Positions 34,261 to 46,985 of a stretch of DNA of 64,000 bases are shown here, piece after piece. The translations under genes were made by a program, and so were the position numbers. How positions within the stretch are numbered: the stretch's first letter is position 1; each line of letters opens with the position of its first letter. The notes beneath the pieces were generated by a model. That model was not told the DNA's origin. It searched no databases and worked only from the letters and a program-made list of their open reading frames with translations. This stretch comes from Cacajao melanocephalus (lineage: Eukaryota; Chordata; Mammalia; Primates; Pitheciidae), in assembly GCA_963573385.1 (NCBI GenBank), contig CAUYLG010076752.1, positions 62,001-126,000 of the forward strand, read 5' to 3'.

Positions 34261-34461
34261 CCAGCTTGTCCAAACTGCAGCCCAGAGGCTGCATGTGGCC
34301 CAGGACAGCTTCAAATGCAGCCCAACACAAATAATTTTTTGGCTTTTTTTTTTCTTTTTTAAGTTCATCAGCTATCATTAGTATTAGTGTATTTTATGTA
34401 TGGCTCAAGACAATTCTTCTTCCAGTATGGCCTGGGGAAGCCAAAAGATTGAACTCCCCTG
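34261..34461 (-). mobile_element. Non-autonomous hAT-like DNA transposon, about 200 bp
   Basis: Starts ccagcttgtccaaactgcag and ends 'attgaactcccctg'; the end reads caggggagttcaat in complement, a CAGGGG-type hAT terminus. An exact 8-bp TSD, ctttagtt, flanks it (34253-34260 and 34462-34469), the length typical of hAT elements. Inside: 'gcatgtggcccaggacagct', 'catcagctatcattagtatt' and 'agtgtattttatgtatggct'. I recognise the repeat but not its name. No transposase. Confidence 0.75.
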
Positions 34462-34469
34462 CTTTAGTT

Positions 34470-34769
34470 CAATCCACTTTTTTTCTGTTATGTCTTTGAT
34501 TACTTTCTCACCCCCTGTTTTGTTTTCTCCTTCTGATCATATCTATAATTCTCTTTCTCACTAAATCTGTAATCATTTTTCTTTTAATTTCTTGGAGAAG
34601 GTTTTTAATTTTGTCTTTTTGATATAAAAATACATATGCACAGTTTTACAAGTCAAAAACTATAAGCTTTTGAAAAAAATGGCAGTATCTCATATATTAC
34701 TTGTGTTTATTCTCTTCGGAAGTCACTTTAAAGTATTATCTTCTGGCATTACCTTTTTAAGTAGCATGT
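34470..34769. other. AT-rich non-coding DNA, possibly L1-derived
   Basis: No clear family; text near 34550-34640 (tttcttggagaaggttttta) may be old L1. Confidence 0.35.
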
Positions 34770-34862
34770 TTTGAAATAGAAAATTTCATGGTTTTTATTT
34801 ATTTTTTGAATATGTAACACATTAACTTTGTTCAAAAGTTAAATAAATACAAATTTTTAGAT
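34770..34862 (-). mobile_element. Old L1 (L1M) 3'-end fragment, antisense, left piece
   Basis: 'ttgaatatgtaacacattaa' and 'ctttgttcaaaagttaaata' match an L1M 3' UTR read backwards. Its continuation may be 35780-36080, with the plus-strand L1 piece inserted between. Confidence 0.45.
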
Positions 34863-35775
34863 TCTTCATATGGATCTTAGTAATAATTTCCTGGATATGA
34901 CAGACACCAAAAGCACAGGCAACAAAAGTAAAAATAAACAAATGGGACTACATCAACCTAAAAAGCTGCTGCACAGCAAAGAAAACAATTAACAAAATGA
35001 AGAGGCAACCTATGGAATGGGAGAAAATATCTGCAAATCATACCTCCGATTAAAAGTTAAAATTAAAGTATATGAGTTAGTTCTAGAACTCAATAGCAGA
35101 AAAACAATCTGACTTTTAAAATGGGCAGAAGACCTGAAGAGACACTTCTTAAAAAAACATAAACAATCACAAACAGGTATATGAAAAAGTATTCAATATC
35201 ACTAATGATGAGAAATGCAAATCAAAACCACAATGAAGTAATACTTCACACATTTTAGGATGGTTATTATCAAAAGAATAAAAAATAAGTGTTGGGTAGG
35301 ATGCAGGGGAAAGGAACCCCTTGTACACCTTTTCTGGAAATACAAATTGGTATAGCCACTATGGAAAACAGTGTAGCAGTTCCTCAAGAAAGAACTACCA
35401 GATAATCCAGCAATCCCACCTCTTGGTATATACCCTGCGAAACTGAAACCAAACTCTCAAAGAGCTATCTACATGTTCACATTCTTTATGGCATTATTTA
35501 CAGCAGCAAAGGCATAGAAACAAATGTCTACGAACAGATAAATGGACAAAGAAAATGTGATACATACATACATGGAATATTATTTAGCTTCAAAAAGGGG
35601 GATTGGCTTAATGCTTAAAAAAGAAGGAAATCCCTTCATTTGCCACAACATGGATGAAGCTGGGAGACATTATGTTAAACAAAATAAGCCAGACACAGAA
35701 GAACAAATATTCTATTATCCCACCTTTATCGGGAATCTAAAATAATAAACTTACAGCAGAGATCAGGCACACAAG
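34863..35775 (+). mobile_element. L1 (L1M type), ORF2 C-terminal part
   Basis: Sense L1 ORF2: 'caaatgggactacatcaacc', 'aaaaagctgctgcacagcaa', 'aatgggagaaaatatctgca', 'gacctgaagagacacttctt', 'atgagaaatgcaaatcaaaa', 'actatggaaaacagtgtagc', 'gttcctcaagaaagaactac', 'ggtatataccctgcgaaact', 'acatggatgaagctgggaga'. 5' truncated; many stops. A 67-codon open frame at 35542-35745 is a piece of this ORF2. Confidence 0.8.
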
Positions 35776-35779
35776 GTTC

Positions 35780-36080
35780 TTTTATGCAAGTTTCTCTTTT
35801 AGGTGGAAGTTTCCCTCCCATTCTACTCCCATCTGCCCATCACCACTGTTACTACTAACAATATTTAATTACATTTATTGTATTTTGTGTACCTTCCACA
35901 GTTTTTTTTATGCAAGTAAAAGCAAATACAACATGTATTTATCTCTTTCTGGAAATGAACTTGGGCATCTCTTTGCTGCAATATATTCTCAGCCCCTCCC
36001 TGCCATTACTAGGGTTTCAAATTACACAGTTATATTCTTATCTCAAGTTGCATTTCCCTCTCTTCTGACTGGTTATTTCA
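35780..36080 (-). mobile_element. Old L1 (L1M) 3'-end fragment, antisense, right piece
   Basis: 'agtttccctcccattctact' then 'cccatctgcccatcaccact', 'gtgtaccttccacagttttt' and 'catttccctctcttctgact' parallel the L1M 3' UTR seen at 1340-1960 in the same orientation. The right end is unclear. Confidence 0.45.
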
Positions 36081-37549
36081 TAGTTCTCTAAATCCTATCA
36101 AGAATATTAATTCCAGACTTTCTTAAGTTTATTGCCAGACATACTTCACATAATAATTCTGTTTCTTGAGAGGATATTGTTTCTGATTCCTTAAAACCTT
36201 TAGAAGACATTTTTAATTTATGTGCCTGCCAATTTGTGTTCATTTGCTCATTCCTACAGAAAGAAAATTTTGTGTCTTACCTTTTTGGAAAACTAAGAAA
36301 TATTTTTAAGGCGTTGAGTGGTTTAGGTAAAAAGAGAAGGAAAAATATTATATTTTCTGTAATTTTATTTCACTAACACAAATCTTCAGAAAATAGAAAT
36401 AAGGAAGGAGTCAGAGCTAGAGGCAGTCACCTGGGTTCCAAAGAATTCCTTTTTCCAGTTCGTCACTGGTTTTTCAGCTTGTTCTGAGACTCCCGCCTCC
36501 CCCTGGCATAACTGCCTCTTCAAATTCCCTGGTTATTGCCTGATCCTACTTTCAGACATCAAGATAAGTGAGAGTGAGTGTGTTCATGGGGTCCTTACTC
36601 CAAGTGACCTTCAGTGCTGCTAGGATAAAACTTTTCCTATAAATGCTGTGTTATGGACTGACCTTAGCTGTGGCACTCAGCATTTGGTGAGATTCTGCTG
36701 AGAAAATGATATCTTCTCATGCAGTGAATTGTGATTTGCAGACTTTTTCTTCAATCTGCCCCATTTCTAAGACATCTCACAGAAATTCCTCAAGATTTTT
36801 AGCATGCGTATGACATTCTTAAATAGTCCCTTGCACAGGTATTTCTTCTTTGTTATTGTATTACTGTGGCAGTTCAAAGGGGATCTGAAAGTGAAGGATA
36901 GATGTATGCTTTCACACTTGTCACTTAGAACCCATAGTGACTTTCTTAGTTTTCCTCTATCTAGATGTGTATTATTTAGTCACAATATGTAAGATGAACA
37001 TTTAAGCTTCTGTGTTGACATCATGGAAGGCAGCTTTGCTCTCCCACAGAAAGTCCCCTGATAGCCACATGGCTAGTGAAGTATGAGGATGGGCTTAATG
37101 CTACATACAACTTTTGACTCCATTAGGCATATTCATAGATGGGGAAGTTTAATCATTTGCCATGTGCTCCTTAAGAACTTCTGTTATTGTCCATTAATTT
37201 TTCCTCTTCTCCCTCTGTATAAATAATGTCAAATTTCTTCTCTGAGGCTTCTCTAAGGACCCTCACTTCATCATCACTTCCCAAATTATCATATCTCTCA
37301 CTTAATTCACAAACATTTTTATTTACCCATTTATTCTTTCCCTGAGTGTTTACTGAGGACAGGGAATAGTATTAGAGAGTGAAAAATGAGCCTATTTTCC
37401 AGGGATCCCACAGGATTAATCTCAGATGTTAGGAAGATGTTGCAGATGGAGAATCTTATGGAAATAAGGGGAGAGGAAGACAAGGAGGATGATCGTGTAC
37501 ACGTCTCTAGTATCTGTACTTTGTGCAGCGTTTTACACTGATGACGCAG
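36081..37549. other. Single-copy non-coding DNA
   Basis: No family firmly recognised. 37310-37400 (ttattctttccctgagtgtt) may be a short antisense L2 tail. Some CpGs at 37490-37560. Confidence 0.4.
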
Positions 37550-37790
37550 TGATGATAGCGAGAGTTATTTTTAAATGTTTGTTATTTAACACAGGTTTTG
37601 TGCTAAATTTAATATCCATTAACTTAACGTCATGATTACCTTATGGAATATTCATTGTCATATTCCAGTTTTACAGGTGAAGGAAATGAAGCATAAGGAT
37701 GTTAGGAACTTTGTTCAAAGTGACATAGTTGAGTCTGCTTGGACTGTGGTTCAAGCCATGCAGCCTGACTCTAGAACCCATGGTTTGCTA
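37550..37790 (-). mobile_element. MIR SINE, near full length
   Basis: Antisense MIR: 'catattccagttttacaggt', 'gaaggaaatgaagcataagg', 'aactttgttcaaagtgacat', 'gtggttcaagccatgcagcc', 'tgactctagaacccatggtt'. Confidence 0.8.
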
Positions 37791-37819
37791 CCTGACTCTC
37801 CAGACCCAGGAGGCAAATA

Positions 37820-37915
37820 CCCTAATCAGCTCATTTTTCAGAGGTGTAGGAACTGAGGCCCAAAATAAGTAGCGAAATTGGTACTTGAATTTCTGTCTGT
37901 CTTTCAACTACACTA
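37820..37915 (-). mobile_element. MIR SINE fragment
   Basis: 'tcatttttcagaggtgtagg' then 'aactgaggcccaaaataagt' and 'ggtacttgaatttctgtctg' repeat the antisense MIR core, the second copy in a row in this orientation. Confidence 0.6.
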
Positions 37916-37919
37916 TCAC

Positions 37920-38068
37920 CTCTAAATTCCCCAGTTCAGATCATTTTAGATTTAAGAACTCGAAATGGACTTGGAGATTATATTATTAAACAATCCCTCA
38001 TTTTACAGATAATCTGTAATCACTAAAATCGTTTACCTAAAGCAATCAGAAGCAGGTTCTATACAGCA
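37920..38068 (-). mobile_element. MIR (MIR3-like) fragment
   Basis: 'aaacaatccctcattttaca' then 'gataatctgtaatcac' and 'aagcaatcagaagcaggttc' resemble the antisense 'accccctcattttacagatg...' MIR3-type core. Third MIR-like copy in a row, all minus. Confidence 0.5.
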
Positions 38069-38116
38069 AAGCAACTTAACATACTGAGGAAAATTATTGT
38101 TTGAAATATTATTTCT

Positions 38117-38407
38117 CTTTTTTTTTTGAGACAGAGTTTCATTTTTGTCAACCAGGCTGGAGTGCAGTGGCACGATCTCGGCTCAATGCAACCTCCGCCT
38201 CCTGGATTCAAGCAATTCCCTGCCTCATCCTCCCAAGTATCTGGCATTACAGGCGCCTGCCACCACGCCCAGCTAATATTTGTATTTTTGGTAGAGATGG
38301 GGTTTCACCATGTTGGCCAGGCTGGTCTCAAACTCCTGACCTCATGTGCCACCCGCCTCTGCCTCCCAAAGTGCTGGGATTACAGGCATGAGCCACCAGG
38401 CCTGGCC
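38117..38407 (-). mobile_element. Alu SINE, antisense
   Basis: Full dimer read backwards, ending in 'gccaccaggcctggcc'. A perfect 13-bp TSD, aaatattatttct, lies at 38104-38116 and 38409-38421. Frames of up to 102 codons in this interval are Alu-derived. Confidence 0.97.
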
Positions 38408-38421
38408 AAAATATTATTTCT

Positions 38422-39142
38422 ATTTAATATTTAAAAAAAACAGGATGAATAATCTAATTCTTAATTGCAACACAGCTCTTGCTAGTAACTCAAATGCATT
38501 GTTTCTCTGCAACAAGAGGAAAACTTGGGAAAGGATTCTGTAGGCACTGAGACTATCATAAGGAACTGCAGCATCCAGAGATTTTCATGAGAGTGAAAAT
38601 GCTCATACGAAATCAAAACCAATGGTCTTAAGTGTGGCATCCAGTAAACCATCCTCTGAAAAGTGACCCACAATTCTGTATGACTCTTTCCAGGACACTG
38701 AATTGGAGCCAGCTGATGTATGGAGCTTAACGTGGTTGTCACCTTCTGGTCTCTGTTTGAGGAACAACTGCATGTGATTAAGGGTGACAGATACAGAGTC
38801 TGTGTTAAGCCCAGGATGTAACTTGTTGAATGAATAGCAATTGACTTGAAAATTGGATGGATGGATTGAGTTTCTTCACTCTCTCCCTCTTTTCTTTCTC
38901 TCAACAGGGCAAGATTAAATCATCTTTAGTCAAATCAGTGTTTGCTGTTTTTAAGAAGGATATTCTTGAGGCATAGTGCTTCAGGGATGCTAATTCAGAT
39001 TTGAGCAGGATGAAATTTTTATCCAGACATGTGCATCATATAATTGGGAGGGCAAAAAAATGGTTCCAAATGGGAGTGTGTTTGTGTTCCTAGGCATTTT
39101 CCTATAGGAGCCAAAAAGATGCAAAATCTTCTTTTCTAAAGC
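38422..39142. other. Single-copy non-coding DNA
   Basis: Nothing recognised. A pyrimidine tract ending in aacag at 38875-38908 has splice-acceptor form but there is no open frame or donor context to support an exon. Confidence 0.45.
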
Positions 39143-39318
39143 TCTTACCGGGTCTCAAGCTTGTCTGCACAATGGAATCACCTGGAGAATTTCGAAAACC
39201 AAAAAATACTGATGCCACTGATTCTACCCAACATATTCTATTTTAATTGGTGTGGAGTATGGCCTGAGCACTGATATTTTTTAAATCCTCTGAGGCGATC
39301 CTAATGTACAGCAAAGCA
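39143..39318 (+). mobile_element. MER5A/B hAT-Charlie element
   Basis: 'aagcttgtctgcacaatgga' then 'atcacctggagaatttcgaa', 'gcactgatattttttaaatc' and 'ctgaggcgatcctaatgtac' plus agcaaagcacc follow MER5 from its 5' head to near its 3' end. The central part is shortened. Confidence 0.7.
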
Positions 39319-39819
39319 CCATCAAGTCCCCTCTCTCTGAGGAGGCACCAGCTGCAAGCATGTTTTACACCAATATGTTTGCTGAATATAAACATCCCAG
39401 TGCAAACTCTTGCACCCAAGAACTCCGCACTGCTTGTGGACAATCTTTGGCAAAGTCTGAATTTGTAAACTGATAATACATATAATTCCATGGGCTCCAT
39501 ATGGTTCGCGTTATCTTGAGGGGAACTATACACATTTGCCTTGCCCCAGGATGGAAAGATAAATAACAGATGTGGATAATTTTTGTCATACTTGTACTGA
39601 ACAATAATCTAAAAATTAGAAATGAAAGGAGCAGAGAGATAAGTAAAACTCGTGAAAACAAAGCTCGTATCAATTATTCTAGGTTATATCTTTGCATTTT
39701 TAAGAATCCAGATACATAGTAGTAGATCAGAAAAAACCTGTCATACAGTTTTCCTTTTCTATTTCTAGAGTGACGAGATATAGCATTAAAATTGTGTGTT
39801 AATAAAGTTAATCAGTTTG
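39319..39819. other. Single-copy non-coding DNA
   Basis: Nothing recognised. Confidence 0.4.
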
Positions 39820-40065
39820 TTGATAATAGTAATACAAACTAAAATCTACATATAGCTTACTGTGTAACAGTGTTCTAAGCACTATACAAGTATTAACTTA
39901 CTCAACCTTCATTATAATCCTGAGATAAATACTATTATTTTTCCTATTTTACAGATGAAGAAACTGAGACTCCAAGAATTTAAGTAATTTGTCAAGGCAA
40001 CACACTGCTATGTGGTAGAACTACAAATTGTGCCCAAATAATCCAGCTTCAGATACTATGCAAAG
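39820..40065 (-). mobile_element. MIR SINE, near full length
   Basis: Antisense MIR: 'gtgttctaagcactatacaa', 'gtattaacttactcaacctt', 'tcctattttacagatgaaga', 'aactgagactccaagaattt', 'aagtaatttgtcaaggcaac', ending near 'cagcttcagatactatgc'. Confidence 0.87.
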
Positions 40066-40205
40066 GTGTCCTAGGTGTGCTGGTGATAATCTAGTGACAA
40101 TCCCTTCTCAGAAGGAAGACAGGTCCTGTCTACAGAGGTAAAGCAAAGAGTATGGAACTAAAAAACTCAAAGGGAGAATGGCTATTAAGATTTAGGATGG
40201 CTGGG

Positions 40206-40243
40206 AAATAATAAAATAATAATAATAATGATAATAATAATAG
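40206..40243 (+). repeat. (TAA)n microsatellite
   Basis: About 12 ata/taa units with one g and one extra a. Confidence 0.9.
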
Positions 40244-40444
40244 ATATTGATGTGTGCTGCATGCCAAGCCCTGGGTCACGTTTGGATTGATTCCTATTTT
40301 CTTTACTTTTCAGCAATGGGGTCTTTCACCTTTCAAGCTCTGCCTGAAAAGTCAACATGGTGGCATTTGGCTAGGTTCTTTTAGGCAATTGAAAAACAAA
40401 ACAAAACCCAATGAACACCCATAAATTCATTACTAATATGTTGG

Positions 40445-40675
40445 ATCAGAGGTTGGCAGATTTATGGGCCTCAGGTCACATTCAGCCCACTGCCTGTTTT
40501 TGTAAATAAAACTTTATTGGATCTCAGCCGTGGCCAATGATTTACATATTATCTCTGCTCCTTTCTTGTTACAACAGTAGAATTGTGTAGTTGCAACAGA
40601 GACCATATGACCCACAAAGCCAAAAATAGATACTCTCTGGCCCTTTATAGGAAACACTTGCAGACTTCTGCCCTA
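40445..40675 (-). mobile_element. hAT-type DNA transposon (Charlie/Cheshire-like), antisense
   Basis: 'cagaggttggcagatttatg' with 'actgcctgtttttgtaaata', 'aaactttattggatctcagc', 'gttgcaacagagaccatatg' and 'actctctggccctttatagg' is a familiar non-autonomous hAT repeat in reverse orientation; the two ends are imperfect inverted repeats. I could not identify an 8-bp TSD, and the exact name is uncertain. Confidence 0.65.
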
Positions 40676-40684
40676 GATATCTCT

Positions 40685-42225
40685 CCTGATTCCATTCCCT
40701 CTTCCACTTCCAGGGGCAGCCACTCCCCTAAATTCTGTACCAGTCTTTCCTTTTGAGAAAAGTAATTGTTTAATTTCACATATTTGACTCTAAATAAAAT
40801 AGTGGGCAATTTCTTCTTTATGTTTGTGAGATTTATCCATTTGATGTATATGGCTAAAGTTCATTGGTTTTTATTGCTGTTTGATAGTCTATTACATAAG
40901 ACTATTTCCATTCATTCAGTCTATTGTTTGATGGTTATTTTTGCTGTTTCTAGTTTTCTGCTATTTTGAATAAAGCAATAGAAACATTCTTAGTATGACC
41001 TCTGATGAACATGTACATGTTATTCTCTGGTATATTTATTGGAATTGCTGGGTCAAAGAGGATGTGCATATTTACCTACCCTATGTGAATGTGCTATCTG
41101 AACTATTTAACAAGTGGATGAACCAAATTATATCCTCACCTCCACTGTATGAGAGTTTCTCTAACTCTATAAACTTACCAACACTTACTGTCTAACTTTC
41201 TAATTGTTTGCCAATCTGGGATGTAAGAAATGGTATCTCATTAGATTTTAGTGTTTGTTTCCTTAGGAATATAATCTGACACTTTCTGTTTATGAGCCAC
41301 TCATGTTTCTTTTTCTGTGAAATGGCTGCTTATATCTTTTCCAATTTTTCTGTTTTTGCCTATTATTAATTTGTTTAAATTGGTTTTGCATCCTGGATAT
41401 AAGATTGTTGTTATAATACGTGTGACGTATGTCCTTTTCCAGTTTTTGACTTCTCTTGCCATTTTCCTGTGGTTACTTTTTGATTGACAGACTTTTAAAA
41501 ATATATGTAATCTAATATATTGATTTTTTTCTGTACATCTATACAATTTGCATTTTGTTTAAGAAATCATTTTCTATCCAAAAGTTATGATGATAGTCTG
41601 AAGTTTTGCCTTTCAAAATCAGGTTGTAATATACCTGGAATTGAGTTTTGTGTATATTCTGAGGGAGGGTTCAACTTAACTTTTTTCCATAAAAATGGAA
41701 CCAAGTGTTTTAACATGATGTATTGAAAACCTATTCTCTTTTTCATTGAAGTATAATGCTAGCTCTGTCATAAATCAAATTTTCATTTGATTTATGAAAA
41801 TTATATGCATTTAATTAATATGCATTTTTTCTCTAATGATACTCAACTGTCTTAATTCTGTAATTTTGTAGTAATTCTTGGTATCTGATTAGGCAAATAC
41901 CTACTCCCCTCCCTGTTTCTTTAGTTTTTAAATCCAGGGGTGGTTTTTGGATATTCTTGTTCATCTGTGCTTCTACTTATATTTTTCAGTTAACTTGTCA
42001 CGTATGAAAAAATAAAAAACAAAATTTTTTATCCTTAAATTAGTTTGGGCAAGTTGCAGTGTTTTCCTTGTATTTTCTAATCTATGGATAAACTCTATTT
42101 TTTTTCACCAATTTATGGCTTCTTCCAATATTTTATAGTTGTCTCCTTAGAGACCTTGTGTATCTTTTGTTTAGATTCATATCTGTGTATTTAATATTTT
42201 TGATGCTGTTATAAATGGTATTTTT
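40685..42225 (-). mobile_element. Old L1 (L1M), antisense, part 1: 3' UTR and ORF2 end
   Basis: First piece of a long minus-strand L1. The plus strand reads 'ttggaattgctgggtcaaag' (41038-41057), 'tgccaatctgggatgtaaga', 'gaaatggtatctcattagat', 'ctggaattgagttttgtgta'-like text near 41636 and 'ctccttagagaccttgtgta' at the end, in the order expected when moving upstream through L1 ORF2. Stops and indels throughout. A 13-bp perfect palindrome lies at 41768-41797. Confidence 0.8.
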
Positions 42226-42520
42226 TTTTTCTTTTATTGAGATGGAGTCTTGCTCTGTAGCCCAGGCTAGAGTGCAGTGGTGCAATCTCGGCTCACTGAA
42301 ACCTCCACCTCCTGGGTTCAAGTGATTTTCCTGCATCAGCCTCCCGAGTGGCTGGGCCTACAGGCGTGTGCCACCACACTTGGCTAAATTTTTGTATTTT
42401 TGATAGAGAAGGGGTTTCACTGTGCTAGCCAGAATGGTCTTGAATGCCTGACCTCATGATCTGCCTGCCTCGGCTTCCCAAAGTGCTGGGATTACAGGCG
42501 TGAGCATCCATGACCAGCCC
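42226..42520 (-). mobile_element. Alu SINE, antisense, inside the L1M
   Basis: Dimeric Alu read backwards, ending 'gtgagcatccatgaccagcc'. Short TSD gtattttt at 42218-42225 and 42521-42528; the L1M text resumes with 'gtatttttaaaaatatatac', so the host L1 is older. Confidence 0.95.
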
Positions 42521-43010
42521 GTATTTTTAAAAATATATACATTTTAAACTATTTCACACAGAAAACTTTAATGGATTTTTAAAATGTAGATTTGTATTCA
42601 GCAAACTTGTTAAAATCTCTTACAATTTCTAAGGGTTTATTTATTCTATTGGATTTTCTATGCAATCATATTATAACTCATCATAGAGACAATTTTATTT
42701 TTTTCCCACAGTCTTTTCAGGTTTAATTCTTTTCTATGCCTTGCTACACTCTTTATGATCTCCAGTATTTGCACTATTCTGGCCTTTGGTCTTTGATCTT
42801 GCATCAGCCTTTCATAATTGGGTATGTTTGTTGTAAGTTTTCTGTAAATAGTCTTTATGAGGTTAAGAAATTTGCTTTTATTCCTAGCTTATTGAGATAT
42901 TATTATAAATTGATGTTAAATTTCATCAAATTTTCTCTATTGCATTTCTATTGAGATGATCACATGATTATTAAAATTTATTATAAAGATGTATTATCTT
43001 GATATTTAAA
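42521..43010 (-). mobile_element. Old L1 (L1M), antisense, part 2: ORF2
   Basis: Continues part 1. 'cagcaaacttgttaaaatct', 'gtctttatgaggttaagaaa', 'tttgcttttattcctagctt' and 'tctattgagatgatcacatg' are antisense L1 reverse-transcriptase-domain sequence. Confidence 0.8.
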
Positions 43011-43011
43011 A

Positions 43012-43205
43012 ATCAGGTTTATTGAGGCATAATTGATATGTAATAAAATTCACCCTATCATAGTATACAGTCCAGTAAGTTTTGGTAAATGTGTACAAAT
43101 AACACAACAAACAAGTTTAGAATTTTTCCATCACCACAAAAAGTTTCTTAGATCCCTTTGCAGTTACTACTCACATTTACCTTAGCCCCAGTAAACCGTG
43201 GATCT
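43012..43205 (-). mobile_element. L1M 3'-end fragment lying inside the L1M ORF2
   Basis: 'tttattgaggcataattgat', 'atgtaataaaattcacccta', 'gtatacagtccagtaagttt' and 'tttttccatcaccacaaaaa' belong to an old L1 3' end, not to ORF2. ORF2 text stops before it and resumes after it, so this is probably a separate short L1 insertion or a rearrangement. Confidence 0.6.
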
Positions 43206-44478
43206 GCTTTTTGTTACTGTAGTTTTTCCTTTACTTTGATTTTTTTTAGTGTTAAGCCAACCTTGCACTTCTGAGTTAACTTGATCATGATATCTTTTGT
43301 AAACATTGATAGATTTAGTATAATTGGCCAATACCTTTGCCTTCCTATACTGTCCTTGCCTGTTGGTGCAAGGATTATATAATACTCAGAAAGTGAGTTG
43401 AAAACAGTTTTCTCTTTCCACAGGCTGGAATAATTATGTACTATTGGAATTAATTGTTTCTTTAATACATGGCAGAATTCACTATAAAGCCACTTAATTC
43501 TAGACACTTTTGGAGGAAGATTTTTAAATACTGATTTTTAAAAATCATTATTTTATTTTTATAATACAGCTTATTTTTTCCAGAAACTCTTACTTTTCAT
43601 TTACATTTTCAAATCAGATTAAAGTTGTTTTAATAACCCCTTATTATTTAAATCTCAGCAGAATGTGAAGTTATGTTTCTTATTTCTATTCATTTTTTCC
43701 TCAGATATTTTTCTGTTTAAATTTAATTCTGCTGTGGTCAGAGATAATACTTTGCTTGACTTGCATTTTTTTTACATATATTGAGACTTGTTTTAAGGCA
43801 AGAAGTGTGGTGTATCGTGGTTATCATTCCTGGCACATTTAAAAATAATGTGTTTTCTGCTATTGTTGAGTGGAATGTTCTGTAACTGTCAATTAGGTCA
43901 AGTTAGTTGACAGTGTTGTTCAAGTCTTTTATATTATTACCAATTTTCTTTCTACTCAATTAGTGAAAGGTATCAATATTTCCAGTTGTAATCATGGATT
44001 TGTCTATTTATACTTTCAACTAGAGATTTATAGCTGAAATTATCTATTTCTACTTTCAGTTAGTGTTAGCTTGCTATTTCTTTTTTCCATTCTTTTTCTT
44101 TTAATCAATATATCTTTATATTGACATTACATATATATTTATATTATATTATGTTACTATATCTTGCATGCAGCATATATTTGGATCTTGCTATTTTTAT
44201 CCAATCTAATGATCTTCGCTTTTTAATTAATATATTTAGATCATTGACATTTACTGTGATTATTAATAGAAATTAAGTTCAAATCTACCACTTTGGTATT
44301 GAATATCAAATTGTCCCACTTGTTCTTTGTTTCAAAATAACTCTTTTTTGCCTTCTTTTGTATTGAGTATTTTAAAATTCTATTTCATCTTCTTTGTTGG
44401 CTTATTGGCTATAAATTTATTTTGTTAATTTAGTGGTTGCTTCAGGGTTTATAGTAAACATCTTTAACTTACCACATT
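43206..44478 (-). mobile_element. Old L1 (L1M), antisense, part 3: upstream ORF2
   Basis: 'agtgttaagccaaccttgca' with 'cttgatcatgatatctttt', 'ggcagaattcactataaagc', 'tctgctgtggtcagagataa', 'gtggaatgttctgtaactgt' and 'gcagcatatatttggatctt' follow antisense L1 in upstream order. It is cut at 44478 by the younger L1 and continues at 46288. Confidence 0.75.
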
Positions 44479-46274
<1,796 letters not shown>

Positions 46275-46287
46275 AACTTACCACATT

Positions 46288-46612
46288 CTATGTTCTAGTC
46301 CTAGTATATTATTTTACACATAGCATAAAAACTTTATTGTAGTATACTTTCATTTCCCTCCAGTAATTGTGCTATTCTTATCATCCATTTTGCTTCTTCA
46401 TATTATAAATGCCACATGATTCTGTAATATTTTTGTTTAAACAACATTTTATTTAGATTTAATAATAAAAAATATATATACTAACCACATAGTCCCAATC
46501 TCTAGTGTTGTTTATTCCTTTGTGTAGATCCATATTTCCACCTGGTATCATTTTCCTTCTGCCTGAAGGTGCTGGTGATTAATTTTTTCAGCTTTTGTAG
46601 TAGTGTTGCTGA
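46288..46612 (-). mobile_element. Old L1 (L1M), antisense, part 4
   Basis: Resumes the L1M after the younger L1: 'cctttgtgtagatccatatt' then 'tccacctggtatcattttcc', 'ttctgcctgaaggtgctggt' and 'gattaattttttcagctttt' are antisense L1 in the expected order. The end near 46612 is approximate. Confidence 0.65.
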
Positions 46613-46856
46613 AAGAAAAAATACTGAAACTAATAGAAAGACAACAGTTTTTCTTATCACATATAGCTACAGGCACAGTGGAAAATTAGATCTATTCTCT
46701 CAGTAAGTAGATATAAACCTGACCAATAATGGTATATATACCTATATCTCCATAAATTAAGTATTGCTTAATTAACTTCTCCTAAATTTATCACAACGCT
46801 TCAACAATTTAAAAGAGATATCACTTTAAAGACAGCATTAAAAAAAATTCTCCCCC

Positions 46857-46936
46857 TCTATGTATGTACACCTACATATATATACACACATAAAAATATG
46901 TATATACATATACACACATACCACATACATATTTAT

Positions 46937-46973
<37 letters not shown>

Positions 46974-46985
46974 CACTCACATGTG
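46857..46985 (+). repeat. Compound (TATG/CATA)n and (GT)n microsatellite
   Basis: Tata/cata-rich text followed by a clean gt run at 46939-46969 (about 15 units) and a decayed end. A good candidate for length polymorphism. Confidence 0.93.

Noticed and set aside
38482..38904. Open frame of 140 codons on the minus strand, the longest in the window
   Set aside because: No domain, no conserved motif, no exon signals. Compatible with chance.
38875..38910. Splice-acceptor-like pyrimidine tract ending in cag
   Set aside because: Such tracts are frequent by chance; no adjacent open exon with donor.
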